A DNA stretch of 64,000 bases from Bradyrhizobium sp. Tv2a-2 (GTDB taxonomy: Bacteria > Pseudomonadota > Alphaproteobacteria > Rhizobiales > Xanthobacteraceae), in contig NZ_AXAI01000014.1 in assembly GCF_000472425.1 (NCBI RefSeq), positions 168-64,167 on the forward strand, read 5' to 3'. The position numbers were made by a program, and so were the translations under genes. The notes beneath the pieces are model-generated. The model was not told the DNA's origin, did no database searches, and saw only the letters and a list, made by a program, of their open reading frames with translations. Within the stretch, counting starts at the first letter, position 1. Each line of letters starts with the position of its first letter. Below, one piece after another: positions 33,481 through 42,293 of the stretch.

Positions 33481-35256
33481 TTACTTTATTCGTTGCGCGA
33501 CCGTACCCTGTGAAGCCCCGCGCGACAGCCAGTTGGCGCCGCCGATGAGAAGCCCGAGCAGCACTGTCTGCACCAGGCTGAAGGCTGCGGTTTTTCCGAT
33601 ATTGCCGCCCTCGTAATAATCGAGCAGCAGCACGCTCATCACCATGGTGTCGCTGGTGTAGAGAAACAGCGAAGAGCCAAGCTCGCGGATCGCGAGCACG
33701 AACAACAGCGTCATCGAGGCGATTACGCCGGGTCGCGCCAGGGGCAGTACAACGGTCGCGATGGTGCCGAGCGTTCCCCTGCCGCAGACCCAGGCGGCCT
33801 CCTCGAGTTCGCGATGGATCTGCAGGAACGAGGTCGACAGCGATTTCACCGTATCCGGCATGAAGCGCGCGATGAAGGCGAGCGCCAGGATCCAGATCGT
33901 GCCATAGAGCCCCCCGGGAACGCCGATCCAGGCCCACAAATAGGCAACACCGACCACAAGCCCGGGGATCGCGACCGGTAGCGTCGAGATCAGGTCGAGG
34001 CTGCGGCGGCCCGGGACACGGGTGCGATGGATGGTGTAGCCGATCGCAAACGCAAGCGCACCGCCAGCGATGGCGGTGATGATGCCGACCTCGACGGCGT
34101 TATAGATCGATTTGAGGGTCAGCGGATTGTCGAAGATGCTGTTGAAGTGCATCAGCGAGTACTGCCGTGTGTCGAACAGGCTCGCGACATCGCGGATGAA
34201 CATGAATTTGCGGAAGGCCGCGACCGTCAGCGCCAGCATCGGGAGCACCACGACGACCACGAGATAGAGCAGTCCGAGCCCGAAGGTCAGCCAGCGCCAC
34301 GTCCCGAGATCGAGGCTGCGGGGCCGGAACGCCTTGCCGGCGACGGTCGTGAAGCTCTTGCCGCTCAACACCCGCTGCTGCAGATAGACGAGCAGGCCGG
34401 TGACCAGCATCAGGACGATCGCCACGGCCGCGGCGGTGTTGTAGAGCGGCGGCGACCAGTTGGTGAGCTTGAAGATATAGGTCGTCAGTACGTTGATGTT
34501 TGCGGGAGCGCCCAGCACCGCCGGCACGCCGTAGATGCCGAGCATGACGATAAAGGAGAGCAGCATGCCGGAGACGATCGCCGGCATGATCAGGGGAAAG
34601 GTCACCGAGAACAGCGTCGCAACCGCGCTCGCGCCGGAAATCTCGGCGGCCTCCTCCAGGCTCGGGTCCATGTTGCGCAAGGCAGATGCGGTAAACATGT
34701 AGACATAGGGCGCGTAGTATATGCCAAACACAAAAATGAGCCCGGACATCGAGTAGAGATCGACATGCCAATCGAGCCCGGCCCATTTGAAGACAGTGTT
34801 GATCAGGCCGGTCTTGGGTGAGCCCAGAATCGACCAGGCGACCCCCGCCACCAGCGGCGGGGCAAACAGCGGCAGGATGCTGGTTGCGGCGATGAAGCCC
34901 TTGAACGGCGTATTGGTGCGGACCACGATCCAGGAGAACAGAAGCCCGATCGCGACCGCGATCACCGTGCCGCCGCCGCAGACGATCAGCGTGTTCGAGA
35001 GCGCCTCTGCAACATTGGGGTTGGCGAGCACGCTGAGGAAATTGGCAATCGAGAGGTGCTTCAGGCTGAGGCCGTCAACCACAGGATTGGTGTCGGTGAG
35101 CGCGCCGAGCAGGAGCGTCAGCACGGGGTAGATCACCAGGAATGCGAGGATGGCGAGCAGCAATGCGACCCACAGGCAGGCAGCCGCCCCGCTCCGGCGC
35201 TTCGTTTCAATGCCCAGACCTTCGGCCTCGATGCGCCGGATTACCTGTTCCTGCAA
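33481..35256 (-). CDS. ABC permease with two fused transmembrane domains (FbpB/ThiP type)
   Basis: A 591-aa protein with about 12 membrane helices and two binding-protein-dependent permease domains. Each has an EAA-type loop (PSLEEAAEISGASAVATLFS near residue 220; RELEEAAWVCGRGTLGTIAT near 490). Such fused permeases serve ferric iron, thiamine and 2-aminoethylphosphonate importers. The start is a TTG at 35256 behind GGGGGAAAA; no better start is visible. It is the first gene of a four-gene operon (permease, binding protein, ATPase, dehydrogenase), and divergent from the DHA2 exporter. Confidence 0.87.
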   Translation of the reverse strand: MQEQVIRRIEAEGLGIETKRRSGAAACLWVALLLAILAFLVIYPVLTLLLGALTDTNPVVDGLSLKHLSIANFLSVLANPNVAEALSNTLIVCGGGTVIAVAIGLLFSWIVVRTNTPFKGFIAATSILPLFAPPLVAGVAWSILGSPKTGLINTVFKWAGLDWHVDLYSMSGLIFVFGIYYAPYVYMFTASALRNMDPSLEEAAEISGASAVATLFSVTFPLIMPAIVSGMLLSFIVMLGIYGVPAVLGAPANINVLTTYIFKLTNWSPPLYNTAAAVAIVLMLVTGLLVYLQQRVLSGKSFTTVAGKAFRPRSLDLGTWRWLTFGLGLLYLVVVVVLPMLALTVAAFRKFMFIRDVASLFDTRQYSLMHFNSIFDNPLTLKSIYNAVEVGIITAIAGGALAFAIGYTIHRTRVPGRRSLDLISTLPVAIPGLVVGVAYLWAWIGVPGGLYGTIWILALAFIARFMPDTVKSLSTSFLQIHRELEEAAWVCGRGTLGTIATVVLPLARPGVIASMTLLFVLAIRELGSSLFLYTSDTMVMSVLLLDYYEGGNIGKTAAFSLVQTVLLGLLIGGANWLSRGASQGTVAQRIK

Positions 35257-35488
35257 AGCGCGTTTTCCCCCGGAGCCGGGCCTGATTTATTCTTGGGACA
35301 CCCGTTTCACGGAAGCCTAGTCTATCGCTCCCCCTGCCGAAAGTATCCGAAAGTCGGCCGGAACATTTTGGCGCGTCCCGATCGCATGGGCCTCATGCAT
35401 CGATACGGCTGTGGTGCGGCGCACGGTCGTACTAGATGATTGCGGCCAACCTCGCATTTGCCGTCGGCCGCGGAGAATCTTTCTCAGA

Positions 35489-36889
35489 ATGTTCGTCGAT
35501 CGAAACGCCGCCAAGGCCCCCGCGACCCCGGTGACCGACGGCCTGCCGTGGGAGCGGCGGCGCTGGGCGATAGCCGCGATTTTTACCGCGCTTGCCATGG
35601 CCTCGCTGGATACGGCGATCGCCAACATCGCGCTGCCTGCGATCTCGGCAGAGCTGCATGTCAGCCCTGCCGAAGTGGTCTGGGTTGTGAACGTCTACCA
35701 GATCGCGCTGGTCGCAACGCTACTGCCGCTCGGCGCGCTGGGCGAGATCGTCGGCCATCAACGTATCTATCTCGGCGGACTGATCCTGTTCACCCTGGCT
35801 TCGCTCGGCTGCGCGCTTGCCTGGTCGCTAGACAGCCTACTGGTGGCGCGGACACTGCAGGGTCTCGGCGCCAGCGGCATCATGAGCGTGAACACCGCGC
35901 TCGTCCGCTTCGTGTATCCGAGCCGCATGCACGGCCGCGGCTTCGGCCACAATGCGCTGGTCGTGGCCACCGCCTTCACGTTCGGGCCGACGATTGCCTC
36001 CGGCATTCTGGCGGTCGGCTCCTGGCCCTGGCTGTTTGCGATCAACATTCCCTTCGGCGTCATCGCCATCCTGATCGGTATGAAGACCCTGCCGGCGACG
36101 CCGCGCAGCGCGCATAAGTTCGATTTTCCGGGCGCACTGCTGGCATCGGTGTGCCTCACCCTGTTCATTGTCGGCATCGGTAGTGCGGGGCATCAGACCT
36201 CGCCTGTGGTGGTCGTGGCGGAGCTTGCGGCGGCGTTGTTGCTCGGCTTTGTCCTAACGCAGCGCCATGCCGACCATCCGGCGCCGATGCTGCCCGTCGA
36301 CCTGTTCCGGCAGCCGCTGTTTGCGCTGTCGGCCGCGACCGCGGTCTGTTCCTTCGCTGTGCAGGGACTCGCCTTCGTGTCGCTGCCCTTCTATTTCGAG
36401 GACGTTCTGCTCCGCTCGCAGGTCGAAACTGGCTTCTTCATGACGCCCTGGCCGCTGGTGGTCGCGATCATGGCGCCGATCGGCGGGCGTCTGGCCGACC
36501 GCTACTCGGCCGGCGCGCTCGGCGGCCTTGGCCTCGTCCTGTTGGGACTAGGCATGCTGTTGCTTGCGCTTCTGCCGGCGAGCCCGAGCATCCCCAATAT
36601 CGTCTGGCGCACGATGATCTGCGGCGTTGGCTTCGGCCTATTCCAAACACCGAACATGAAGGCGCTGATGTCCAGCGCCCCGCCACATCGCAGCGGCAGT
36701 GCCAGCGGCATCGTGGCAACGGCCCGGCTGATCGGGCAGACCACGGGGGCGGCGCTGGCCGCCTTCTGTTTTGCGCTGGCAGGCCATAATGGCGCGACCG
36801 TCGCGCTGGCACTCGGTGCCGGCTTTGCCGCCGTTGGCAGCCTCGTGAGCTTCCTGCGCCTGACGGTCCAACCGCGGCGCAATGCCTAG
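35489..36889 (+). CDS. MFS exporter, DHA2 (EmrB/QacA) family
   Basis: A 466-aa protein with 13-14 hydrophobic segments. Near the start, ASLDTAIANIALPAISAEL is the DHA2 signature in helix 1, followed by WVVNVYQIALVATLLPLG. The motif C region LGASGIMSVNTALVRFVYP is present. It probably exports drugs or metabolites by proton antiport. I chose the ATG at 35489 (GGAGA 12 bp upstream); an earlier frame from 35411 adds an unlikely arginine-rich head. It stands alone between divergent and downstream units. Confidence 0.85.
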   Translation: MFVDRNAAKAPATPVTDGLPWERRRWAIAAIFTALAMASLDTAIANIALPAISAELHVSPAEVVWVVNVYQIALVATLLPLGALGEIVGHQRIYLGGLILFTLASLGCALAWSLDSLLVARTLQGLGASGIMSVNTALVRFVYPSRMHGRGFGHNALVVATAFTFGPTIASGILAVGSWPWLFAINIPFGVIAILIGMKTLPATPRSAHKFDFPGALLASVCLTLFIVGIGSAGHQTSPVVVVAELAAALLLGFVLTQRHADHPAPMLPVDLFRQPLFALSAATAVCSFAVQGLAFVSLPFYFEDVLLRSQVETGFFMTPWPLVVAIMAPIGGRLADRYSAGALGGLGLVLLGLGMLLLALLPASPSIPNIVWRTMICGVGFGLFQTPNMKALMSSAPPHRSGSASGIVATARLIGQTTGAALAAFCFALAGHNGATVALALGAGFAAVGSLVSFLRLTVQPRRNA

Positions 36890-37052
36890 TGTAAGACGCG
36901 GCTAACACCGGTCAGCTATCTTTCTTCCCGTCTCGCCCAATTTTATTCTCGCACTCGCGAGCGCAGAATATTGATTTGAACCATTCCAATTTTGGCGCAC
37001 AACTCCCCCCGCGAAGCCCACTCGGTGGATTGGGCCAATCAGGGGATCTGCG

Positions 37053-37502
37053 ATGGCAAACCTCACAATAAACGGCAAGACTTTCACGATCGACGTCGAA
37101 CCGGATACGCCTCTTTTATGGGCGATCCGCGAGAATGTCGGGTTCACTGGGACGAAATATGGCTGCGGCATTGCACAATGCGGTGCCTGTACTGTGCATG
37201 TTGACGGCGTTGCGATGCGCTCCTGCGGCGTGACCGTGAGCGAAGCAACCGGCAAGCAGATCACGACCATTGAAGGCCTCGCCGCCGAGGGCACCCTCAA
37301 CAAAGTGCAGCAAGCCTGGATCGACCACGACGTGCCGCAATGCGGCTATTGCCAGAGCGGCATGATCATGGCGGTCACCGCGCTTCTGAAGGACAATCCG
37401 AAGCCGACCGACCAGGACATCAACGACGCCATCACCAATATCTGCCGCTGCGGCACCTTCCAGCAGGTGCGCGAAGCGATCCACGCGATCGCGAACGCAT
37501 AA
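37053..37502 (+). CDS. [2Fe-2S] small subunit of a xanthine dehydrogenase-family molybdoenzyme
   Basis: A 149-aa iron-sulfur protein of the IorA/CoxS type. All eight cluster ligands are visible: Cys38, Cys43, Cys46 and Cys58 (CGIAQCGACTVHVDG... C) for the plant-type cluster, and Cys97, Cys100, Cys131 and Cys133 (CGYCQSG; CRCGTF) for the second. It passes electrons from the molybdenum subunit encoded next, 15 bp away. It has no signal peptide of its own and would be carried across the membrane by the Tat signal of the large subunit. It heads a gene group that continues into fccB and sox genes. Confidence 0.92.
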   Translation: MANLTINGKTFTIDVEPDTPLLWAIRENVGFTGTKYGCGIAQCGACTVHVDGVAMRSCGVTVSEATGKQITTIEGLAAEGTLNKVQQAWIDHDVPQCGYCQSGMIMAVTALLKDNPKPTDQDINDAITNICRCGTFQQVREAIHAIANA

Positions 37503-37517
37503 GAAGGAGGGTTGATC

Positions 37518-39701
37518 ATGAACAAGCATGTTTTGCCTCAACTCAATCGTCGCGCCTTTGTCATCGGCGCAGCCAGCGTCGGTGCTGGCCTTGCGATCGG
37601 CCTCGATCTTCCCTTCGGCGGCCCCAGCGTCGTCCGCGCCGCTGACGGCTCGCCCGAAGTCAACGCCTGGGTTGTGATCCGACCCGACGACACCGTCGTC
37701 ATCCGCATCGCTCGTTCCGAAATAGGCCAGGGCACGCTGACCGGGCTTGCGCAACTCGTAGCCGAGGAGCTCGAGTGCAACTGGTCGAAAGTGCAGACCG
37801 AGTTTCCGACGCCCGGCCAGAACGTGGCGCGCAAGCGCGTCTGGGGCGATTACTCGACGGGCGGCAGCCGCGGCATCCGTACCTCGCAGGACTACGTTCG
37901 CAAGGGCGGCGCCATCGCTCGCGTGATGCTGCTGCAGGCGGCGGCGAACGAATGGAAAGTGCCTGTGGCCGAGTGCGCCGCGTCCAACAGTGTCATTACG
38001 CACACCGCCTCAGGCAGGACGACGACGTACGGCAAGGTGGCGGAAGCTGCCGCAAAGCTGCAGCCGCCGGCCGACGTCAAGCTGAAGGATCCCAAGGACT
38101 GGAGGCTGATCGGCAAGAGCGTCAAGCGGCTCGACACCGCCGACAAAACCACAGGCTCGGTGATCTACAGCATCGACCTCAAGCTGCCGGGCATGCTCAA
38201 TGCCGCGATCAAGGATTGCCCCGTCACCGGTGGCAAGGTGAAGAGCTACGACGAAGCCAAGATCGCCGGCATGAAGGGCGTGAAGAAGGTGGTGAAGGTC
38301 GGCGATAGCGCCGTCGCCGTCGTCGCCGATACCTGGTGGCACGCCAAGACCGCGCTCGACGCGCTGCCGATCGTCTGGGACGAAGGCGAGAACGCCAAGG
38401 TCTCCAGCGCCACGATCGCGAAGTGGCTGGCGGAAGGGCTGGAGTCCGGCCCGGCCTATGTCGGCAATCAAAGCGGCGACGTGAATGGTGCGCTGGCGGG
38501 ATCGGCCAAGAAGGTCGAAGCCGTCTACAGCTATCCCTATCAGAACCACGCCGCGATGGAGCCGTTGAACGCGACCGCGCTCTACACTCCGGACAAATGC
38601 GAGGTGTGGTGCGGCACCCAGAATGGCGAAGCTGCGCTGGCCGCGGTACTGGAGGGCTCTGGCCTGCCGGCGGACAAATGCGACGTTCACAAGCATCTCG
38701 TCGGCGGCGGATTCGGCCGGCGCGGTCAGACCGATTACGTTCGTCAAGCGGTCGATATAGCCAAGCAGATGCCCGGCACGCCCGTCAAGCTATTGTGGTC
38801 CCGCGAAGAGGACATGACCCATGGCCGCTATCATCCAATCACGCAATGCAAGATGACGGCCGGCTTCGATGCCGGCAACAATCTGACCGCACTTCACATG
38901 CGCATCTCGGGCCAGTCCATCCTGTTCAGCCTGCGCCCGGAAGCGCTAGTCAACGGCAAGGACCCGGCGACCTTCGCCGGTCTCAACGCCAATGGCGAGG
39001 CAGCGATCGGCTACTCGATCCCGAATATCCTGATCGAGCATTCGATGCGCAATCCGCACATCATTCCGGGCTTCTGGCGCGGCGTAAATGTCAATCATAA
39101 CGCGATCTATCTCGAATGCTTCATCGATGAGCTCGCGCATGCGGCGGGCCAGGATCCGCTCGCCTTCCGCCGCAAGCTGATGGCGCAACATCCGAAGCAC
39201 TTGGCCGTGCTCAATGCCGTCTCGGAAAAAATCGGCTGGGACACGCCGCCGCCGCAGGGCGTTTTTCGCGGGCTAGCGCAGTTCGCGAGCTATGGCACGT
39301 ATGTCGCAGGCGTCGCCGAGATTTCGGTTGTCGACGGCAACAAGATCAAGGTGCACCGGATGGTTGCCGCGATCGATCCCGGCTATGCCGTCAATCCCGC
39401 ACAGATCGAGCGGCAGACCGCAGGCTCTTTCGTCTATGGTCTCAGCGCCCTCGTCTACGGCGGCTGCACCGTCAAGGACGGCCGCATTGAGCAGACCAAC
39501 TTCGACACCTACAATTCGATGCGGATTGCCGAGATGCCGAAGGTCGAGACCATCGTGATGCCGAGCGGCGGGTTCTGGGGCGGCGTCGGCGAGCCCACCA
39601 TCAGCGTGGGGGCGCCCGCGGTGCTGAATGCTTACTTCGCGGCCACCGGCAAGCGGCTTCGCTCGGTGCCACTGCGGGACCAGAATATCAGCTTTGCCTA
39701 G
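37518..39701 (+). CDS. Molybdopterin-binding large subunit, aldehyde oxidoreductase (IorB-like)
   Basis: A 727-aa catalytic subunit of the xanthine dehydrogenase family. A Tat signal (NRRAFVIGAASVGAGLAIG) shows periplasmic export. Molybdenum-cofactor motifs include HLVGGGFGRRGQTD and the active-site Glu692 in GGVGEPTISVGAPAV. In the IorB group it probably oxidises aldehydes or N-heterocycles, with electrons going to a cytochrome c. The ATG at 37518 follows AAGGAGG with 7-bp spacing; a TTG 6 bp upstream is an alternative. No FAD subunit is present, typical for the two-subunit periplasmic type; a cytochrome acceptor could be the nearby SoxX/SoxA or a protein elsewhere. Confidence 0.92.
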   Translation: MNKHVLPQLNRRAFVIGAASVGAGLAIGLDLPFGGPSVVRAADGSPEVNAWVVIRPDDTVVIRIARSEIGQGTLTGLAQLVAEELECNWSKVQTEFPTPGQNVARKRVWGDYSTGGSRGIRTSQDYVRKGGAIARVMLLQAAANEWKVPVAECAASNSVITHTASGRTTTYGKVAEAAAKLQPPADVKLKDPKDWRLIGKSVKRLDTADKTTGSVIYSIDLKLPGMLNAAIKDCPVTGGKVKSYDEAKIAGMKGVKKVVKVGDSAVAVVADTWWHAKTALDALPIVWDEGENAKVSSATIAKWLAEGLESGPAYVGNQSGDVNGALAGSAKKVEAVYSYPYQNHAAMEPLNATALYTPDKCEVWCGTQNGEAALAAVLEGSGLPADKCDVHKHLVGGGFGRRGQTDYVRQAVDIAKQMPGTPVKLLWSREEDMTHGRYHPITQCKMTAGFDAGNNLTALHMRISGQSILFSLRPEALVNGKDPATFAGLNANGEAAIGYSIPNILIEHSMRNPHIIPGFWRGVNVNHNAIYLECFIDELAHAAGQDPLAFRRKLMAQHPKHLAVLNAVSEKIGWDTPPPQGVFRGLAQFASYGTYVAGVAEISVVDGNKIKVHRMVAAIDPGYAVNPAQIERQTAGSFVYGLSALVYGGCTVKDGRIEQTNFDTYNSMRIAEMPKVETIVMPSGGFWGGVGEPTISVGAPAVLNAYFAATGKRLRSVPLRDQNISFA

Positions 39702-39751
39702 CTGAACGAGGCGGTGGCTCTTCGCGAGCCGCCGCCCTATCCTTTCGGACC

Positions 39752-41035
39752 ATGTGGATGAATGCAGTGCGCGAGATCGGGCGAAGGAACGCCATTCGCG
39801 GCGGGCTGGCGCTCGCGGCATCACTGGCGTTGCCGTCGATTGCGCGTACGCAAACGTCCGCTCGCGTCGTCGTCATCGGCGGCGGATTCGGCGGCGCCGC
39901 CTGTGCACGTGCCTTGAAGCAGTTCGACGCCAAGCTCCAGGTGACGCTGGTCGAGCCGAACAAGGTCTTCACTGCCTGCCCCTTCAGCAATGAGGTGATC
40001 GCGGGCCTGCGCGACATCGGCGCCCAGCAATTTGGCTACGAGAAGATCGCGGCGGCCGGAATCGATGTCGTCGCCAACGCCGCGGCGAAGGTCGATCCCC
40101 AGGTCCACCGCGTCACGCTCGCGGACGGGTCCACGCTTTCCTATGACCGTCTCGTGCTGGCGCCGGGAATTGAAGTCCGCTTCGACGCCCTGTCCGGCTA
40201 TGACGAGGCCGCGTCACGGAAGATGCCGCATGCCTGGCAGGCCGGGGAGCAGACGCTGCTACTGCGCCGACAGATCGAGTCCATGGATGATGGCGGCGTG
40301 GTTGCGATCGCGGTCCCCGCGAACCCCTTACGCTGTCCGCCTGCACCTTATGAACGGGCGAGCCTGATTGCGTATTATTTGAAGCAGCACAAGCCGCGCT
40401 CGAAGGTGCTCATTCTCGATGCCAAGGACAATTTTTCGCAGCAACGCCTGTTCGAGAAGGCCTGGCACGAGATTTATGACGGCATGATCGAACGGATATC
40501 GCTATCGGATGGCGGACGCGCCACCGCGGTCGATCCTGCTACCAACACCATCGTCACCGAATTCGGCGACCACGTCGCGCAGGTTGCCAATGTGATCCCG
40601 CCACAGCGCGCCGGCCGCATTGCGCAAGTCGCGGGCGCCGCCGACAAGACCGGCTGGTGTCCGATCGATCCCATGACGTTTGCGTCAAAGCTTCTGCCCG
40701 ACGTGCATGTGATCGGCGATGCCTGCCTTGGCGGCGGCATTCCGAAATCGGCCGCGGCCGCGAGCGCGCAAGGCAGGGCCTGCGCCAGGGCGATCGTGAA
40801 TGGTCTTGCGGGCAAGGCGCCCGAGACGCCACGACTCACCGGCATTTGCTACGACACGGTGGCGCCCGGCTATGCGTTCTCGCTGGCTGGCCTCTATCAG
40901 CCGAAGGACGATATGTTCGCCGAGATCGAAGGCGGCGGCACCAGCGCGCTCGATGCGCCGCGCGAGGTGCGCGCACGCGAGGCGGAGGCCGCGCAGAGCT
41001 GGTATCGAACCATCACGGAGGAGACCTTTGGCTAG
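39752..41035 (+). CDS. Flavocytochrome c sulfide dehydrogenase flavoprotein-like (FccB/SoxF)
   Basis: A 427-aa FAD protein with a Tat signal (IGRRNAIRGGLALAASLAL) and the dinucleotide fold VVVIGGGFGGAACARAL. FccB-type segments are RCPPAPYERAS (Cys195), GWCPIDPMTFA and TGICYDTVAPGYAFS (Cys366). Cys195 and Cys366 align with the redox-active pair of Allochromatium FccB as I remember it, so sulfide oxidation to sulfur or polysulfide is plausible. It lies 50 bp after the molybdoenzyme large subunit, on the same strand, and overlaps soxX by 8 bp. It has no FccA-type diheme cytochrome next to it; SoxX could take that role (inference). Confidence 0.85.
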   Translation: MWMNAVREIGRRNAIRGGLALAASLALPSIARTQTSARVVVIGGGFGGAACARALKQFDAKLQVTLVEPNKVFTACPFSNEVIAGLRDIGAQQFGYEKIAAAGIDVVANAAAKVDPQVHRVTLADGSTLSYDRLVLAPGIEVRFDALSGYDEAASRKMPHAWQAGEQTLLLRRQIESMDDGGVVAIAVPANPLRCPPAPYERASLIAYYLKQHKPRSKVLILDAKDNFSQQRLFEKAWHEIYDGMIERISLSDGGRATAVDPATNTIVTEFGDHVAQVANVIPPQRAGRIAQVAGAADKTGWCPIDPMTFASKLLPDVHVIGDACLGGGIPKSAAAASAQGRACARAIVNGLAGKAPETPRLTGICYDTVAPGYAFSLAGLYQPKDDMFAEIEGGGTSALDAPREVRAREAEAAQSWYRTITEETFG

Positions 41036-41483
41036 CCGGCTGCATCCTCTCCTCCTGCTCGCCATTGCCCTCGCCCCAGCGTTGGGCGCGACGGCGAAGG
41101 CCGAAGCGCTGGCGCCTTTCACCGTTATCGGCGACGGCATTCCGGATTCGCTGACAGGCAAGGCGGGTGACGCCGCACACGGCCGCGCCCTCGTGCTCGA
41201 TCGCGCCAGCACCTGCATCCTTTGCCACTCCGGACCGTTCCCGGAAATTCGGTTCCAGGGCGACCTCGCGCCGAACCTCGCAGGCGCAGGCAACCGCTGG
41301 AGCGTCAGCCAGCTTCGCTTGAGGCTGGTCGATGCCTCTCGGCTCAATCCCGTGACGATCATGCCCTCCTATTATCGTCTGGAGGGGCTGGTGCGGGTCG
41401 GCCAGGGCTGGCGCGACAAGCCGATCCTCTCGGCGGAACAAATCGAGGATATTGTGGCCTATCTAGCAACGCTGCGCGACTAG
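41028..41483 (+). CDS. soxX: Monoheme cytochrome c, SoxX-like
   Basis: A 151-aa periplasmic cytochrome with a signal peptide (about 1-25) and a single heme motif, CILCH (Cys63-His67). Met112 in NPVTIMPSYYR is the probable distal ligand, as in SoxX. It would form SoxAX with the SoxA at 42290 and link thiosulfate to the carrier SoxY. I chose the TTG at 41028, because CGGAGGAG precedes it with good spacing and it overlaps the fccB stop. Earlier frames have no support. It is followed by soxY. Confidence 0.87.
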   Translation: MASRLHPLLLLAIALAPALGATAKAEALAPFTVIGDGIPDSLTGKAGDAAHGRALVLDRASTCILCHSGPFPEIRFQGDLAPNLAGAGNRWSVSQLRLRLVDASRLNPVTIMPSYYRLEGLVRVGQGWRDKPILSAEQIEDIVAYLATLRD

Positions 41484-41496
41484 GGTGCCGAACGAG

Positions 41497-41973
41497 ATGC
41501 CCGGCAAAGACCGATCCACGCGACGCTATTTTCTCAAGGCTGCCGGCGGCACCGCGCTTGCTGGGGCGATGGTGCGCATCACGCTGCAACCGGCGGACGC
41601 AACACCGGCAATGCTCAATGCCGCGATCCGCAACGTGGTCGGCGAAGCCTCCTTGCGCACCGGCAGGGTGAAGCTCGACATCCCGCCGCTGGTCGAGAAT
41701 GGCAACACGGTGCCGATGACGGTGAGTGTGACGAGCCCGATGACCGCGGACGACTACGTCAGGAGCATCCACGTCTTCAATGAGAAGAATCCCCAGCCCT
41801 ATATCGGCAATTTCTATCTCGGCCCGGCGGCCGGCCGCGCCCAGGTTTCGACCCGTATTCGCTTGGCCGACAGCCAGAAGGTGGTGGCGATCGCGCAGAT
41901 GTCGGACGGCTCGTTCTGGTCGGCCAGCGTCGATGTCGTGGTGACGCTCGCAGCCTGTACGGAGGAGTTGTGA
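41497..41973 (+). CDS. soxY: SoxY-like sulfur carrier
   Basis: A 158-aa protein with a Tat signal (RRYFLKAAGGTALAGAM), starting at ATG 41497 (a GTG at 41485 is an alternative). The mature domain contains NAAIRNVVGEASLRTG, TSPMTADDYVRSIHVF and NPQPYIGNFYLGP, as in SoxY. SoxY normally ends in GGCGG, the swinging arm carrying the sulfur on its Cys. Here the C-terminus is LAACTEEL, so the Cys is kept but the glycines are replaced and four residues follow. It overlaps soxZ by 1 bp, and the two should form a heterodimer. Confidence 0.85.
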   Translation: MPGKDRSTRRYFLKAAGGTALAGAMVRITLQPADATPAMLNAAIRNVVGEASLRTGRVKLDIPPLVENGNTVPMTVSVTSPMTADDYVRSIHVFNEKNPQPYIGNFYLGPAAGRAQVSTRIRLADSQKVVAIAQMSDGSFWSASVDVVVTLAACTEEL

Positions 41974-42293
41974 TGGCCTCCGCTTTGATCAATGTTCCCA
42001 AGCGGGCCAAGCGCGGCGACGTCATCGAGATCCGGGCACTGACCTCGCACATCATGGAGACCGGCTACCGCCGCACTGCCGCGGGCGAGGTGATCCCGCG
42101 CGACATCATCACAAGCTTCACATGCCGCTACAATGGCCGCGAGATCTTTCGCGCCGACATGTTCCCGGCGATTGCCGCCAATCCCTATCTGTCGTTCTTC
42201 ACCACGGCAAATGAGAGCGGCACGTTCGCATTCGAATGGATCGGCGACAACGGATTTTCGCAGACCGCATCAGCGGCGATCACCGTCGAATGA
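41973..42293 (+). CDS. soxZ: SoxZ-like partner of the sulfur carrier
   Basis: A 106-aa immunoglobulin-like protein: VPKRAKRGDVIEIRALTSH, GEVIPRDIITSFTCRYNG and EWIGDNGFSQTASAAITV all match SoxZ. It has no signal peptide and would be co-exported with SoxY. The ATG at 41973 shares its A with the soxY stop and follows GGAGGAG; the 4-bp overlap with soxA (ATGA) suggests coupled translation. Confidence 0.88.
   Translation: MASALINVPKRAKRGDVIEIRALTSHIMETGYRRTAAGEVIPRDIITSFTCRYNGREIFRADMFPAIAANPYLSFFTTANESGTFAFEWIGDNGFSQTASAAITVE

Noticed and set aside
33449..33937. N-terminal extension of the ferric/AEP-type binding protein
   Set aside because: It overlaps the permease gene in another frame and would hide the signal peptide, which starts at the ATG at 33448 behind AGGGAGG.
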